From Lentisphaerota bacterium (lineage in GTDB: Bacteria; Verrucomicrobiota; Kiritimatiellia; UBA8416; JAFGTH01), in assembly GCA_016934225.1 (NCBI GenBank), contig JAFGTH010000234.1, positions 1-6,688 on the forward strand: a stretch of DNA of 6,688 nucleotides, read 5' to 3'. A program made the translations under genes and the position numbers. The notes beneath the pieces were generated by a model. It made no database searches. It was not told the origin of the DNA and saw only the letters and a list, made by a program, of their open reading frames with translations. Below are positions 5,211 through 6,688 of this stretch, one piece after another (positions within the stretch are counted from its first letter, which is position 1; each line of letters begins with the position of its first letter).

Positions 5211-6688
5211 ATGAACAGAGAATCGAAAAGAAACGATTTGGCGGTTATGACACGTGTCGGCGCTGTGATGGTTGTCGGCGGCGGGATAGGCGGAATACAG
5301 GCCTCTCTTGACCTCGCCGCAAGCGGTTACCGCGTCTATCTTGTAGAGTCTTCACCCTCAATAGGCGGCACAATGGCGCGCTTGGATAAGACATTTCCGA
5401 CCAACGATTGTTCTATGTGCATTCTCTCTCCGAAACTTGTGGAATGTGGACGCCATTTGAACATAACTGTTATGACGCAAAGCGAGGTGCTTGGTTTGAG
5501 TGGGAAAGCCGGTAATTTTACAGTGCACGTTCGTTCACATTCCCGATACATTAATCCCTTAAAATGCACAGGTTGCGGTGATTGCGCTGAGGCTTGTCCT
5601 GTCGAATTTGACGACGAATTCAATGCAGGACTGGTTAAGCGCAAGGCTATATACCGTCCGTTTCCGCAGGCATTTCCTAATACGTTTTGCATTGAAAAGC
5701 GGGAGAAAGCGCCTTGCGCCACCGGCTGTCCGGGAGGAATCAACATACAGGGGTTTGTAGCATTGATCTCGAAAAAGAAGTACAGCGAGGCTTTGCGGCT
5801 AATTCGTGAAAGTATGGCCTTCCCATCTGTTTGCGGCCGTGTTTGTCATCATCCCTGTGAGCTTGTATGCAAGCGTGGTGATTACGATTCGCCCCTGTCT
5901 ATTATGGCGCTTAAACGTTTTGTGGCCGATAAATGCGGTGCTGAGGATCTTCAACTGCCCGAGGCAGTGGAAACGAGGCCGGAACGAATAGCCATAGTGG
6001 GCGCAGGACCGGCCGGTTTAACCGCGGCATTTGAACTATCGAAACGTGGTTATCCGGTGGATGTGTTTGAGGCATTGTCGGAGCCCGGCGGGATGCTGGC
6101 CGTTGGGATACCTGATTATCGCTTGCCGCGTGACGTGCTGAAACGGGAAATTGATCGCATAAGACAAATGGGAGTAACGATCAAGACCGGTGTCGAGTTG
6201 GGCAAAGACATTACCATCACAAGTCTCAAGAAAGACGGCTATAAGGCAATTCTCCTGGCCATTGGCGCGCATAAGTCGCTCAAATTAGGTATAGAAGGCG
6301 AAGATCTGGATGGAGTAATGGACTGCGTTGTTTTTCTTAGAAATGTAAATCTAGGTAATAATGTGAAGATTGGCCGGAATGTTATCGTAGTTGGAGGAGG
6401 AAACGCGGCTATAGATTCCGCTCGAGTGGCCAGACGACTGAGTGACGGTAATGTAACCATCCTGTACCGTAGAACAAGGAAGGAAATGCCGGCAACCCCG
6501 GAAGAAATCCAGGCCGCATTGGATGAGGGGATCAAGATTCGTTTTCTTGCCGCGCCAATAAGTGTAAAAGGCAACGGCAAAGTCACGGAGCTCGTATGCC
6601 GGCAAATGAAACTTGGCGCGCCGGACGACAGCGGAAGGCGCAGACCGGTGCCGGTGCCGGATTCCGAATTCAGTTTGCCGGTTGACAC
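5211..6688 (+). CDS. HdrA-GltD/NfnB fusion flavoprotein, 3' truncated by window end
   Basis: An open frame of 492 codons running off the window. Residues 1-160 are an HdrA-type flavoprotein start: Rossmann GGGIGG (23-28), the SSPSIGGTMARLDKTFPTND block, CSMC (C67, C70), and one ferredoxin cluster site (C119, C122, C125, C129), then the KRKAIYRPFPQAFPNTF segment. From about residue 165 it switches to a GltD/NfnB-like module: an iron-sulfur domain (C169, C173; C208, C212, C216, C220), FAD-binding GAGPAG (264-269), GIPDYRLP (299-306), NAD(P)H-binding GGGNAA (395-400), and YRRTRKEMPA (419-428). Such modules oxidise or reduce NAD(P)H and pass electrons through FAD to iron-sulfur clusters. The start is uncertain: ATG 5211 is the longest ATG form, but ATG 5247 gives an N-terminus closer to the family (TRVGAVMVVGGG), and the frame stays open upstream to a TTG at 5181. 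The missing HdrA remainder may follow beyond base 6688. HdrA-GltD fusions are known in anaerobes. Confidence 0.9.
   Translation, partial: MNRESKRNDLAVMTRVGAVMVVGGGIGGIQASLDLAASGYRVYLVESSPSIGGTMARLDKTFPTNDCSMCILSPKLVECGRHLNITVMTQSEVLGLSGKAGNFTVHVRSHSRYINPLKCTGCGDCAEACPVEFDDEFNAGLVKRKAIYRPFPQAFPNTFCIEKREKAPCATGCPGGINIQGFVALISKKKYSEALRLIRESMAFPSVCGRVCHHPCELVCKRGDYDSPLSIMALKRFVADKCGAEDLQLPEAVETRPERIAIVGAGPAGLTAAFELSKRGYPVDVFEALSEPGGMLAVGIPDYRLPRDVLKREIDRIRQMGVTIKTGVELGKDITITSLKKDGYKAILLAIGAHKSLKLGIEGEDLDGVMDCVVFLRNVNLGNNVKIGRNVIVVGGGNAAIDSARVARRLSDGNVTILYRRTRKEMPATPEEIQAALDEGIKIRFLAAPISVKGNGKVTELVCRQMKLGAPDDSGRRRPVPVPDSEFSLPVD

Noticed and set aside
6239..6688. 149-codon minus-strand open frame at the window end
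   Set aside because: It is antisense to the GltD-like module, whose FAD and NAD(P)H motifs are clear on the + strand.

Overview
The window looks like part of the chromosome of an anaerobic bacterium with tetrahydrofolate-dependent one-carbon (Wood-Ljungdahl type) metabolism. All seven genes lie on the + strand and are tightly packed, and no RNA genes, mobile elements or CRISPR arrays are visible. The phylum cannot be fixed from these genes. Hdr/MetV/MetF clusters are known in acetogenic Firmicutes, Desulfobacterota and several uncultured phyla, so I leave it open.

Layout. Bases 1-269 are the 3' end of purH (AICAR transformylase/IMP cyclohydrolase). After 27 bases comes a four-gene block: a double-module HdrA flavoprotein (297-2666), an MvhD-type iron-sulfur protein (2663-3019), MetV (3016-3687) and the methylenetetrahydrofolate reductase MetF (3684-4634). 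Each junction inside this block is a 4-base ATGA overlap, which points to coupled translation. A 68-base spacer with small inverted repeats follows, then hdrC (4703-5173), and then a second HdrA-type flavoprotein fused to a GltD/NfnB-like NAD(P)H:acceptor module (from about 5211), cut by the window end.

How the genes probably work together. MetF with MetV reduces methylene-THF to methyl-THF. MvhD, HdrA and HdrC are electron-carrying subunits like those of the MetFV-HdrABC-MvhD complex described from Moorella thermoacetica. The GltD-like module gives a plausible entry point for NAD(P)H. The set therefore looks like a multi-flavin, many-cluster methylene-THF reductase complex that could couple NAD(P)H oxidation to methylene-THF reduction and to a second, low-potential carrier. 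This is inference: the parts are recognisable, but bifurcation cannot be read from sequence. HdrB, the usual partner of HdrC, is not between purH and the window end. The most distinctive points are the gene order, the asymmetric double HdrA, and the GltD module nested where an HdrA ferredoxin half would normally lie.
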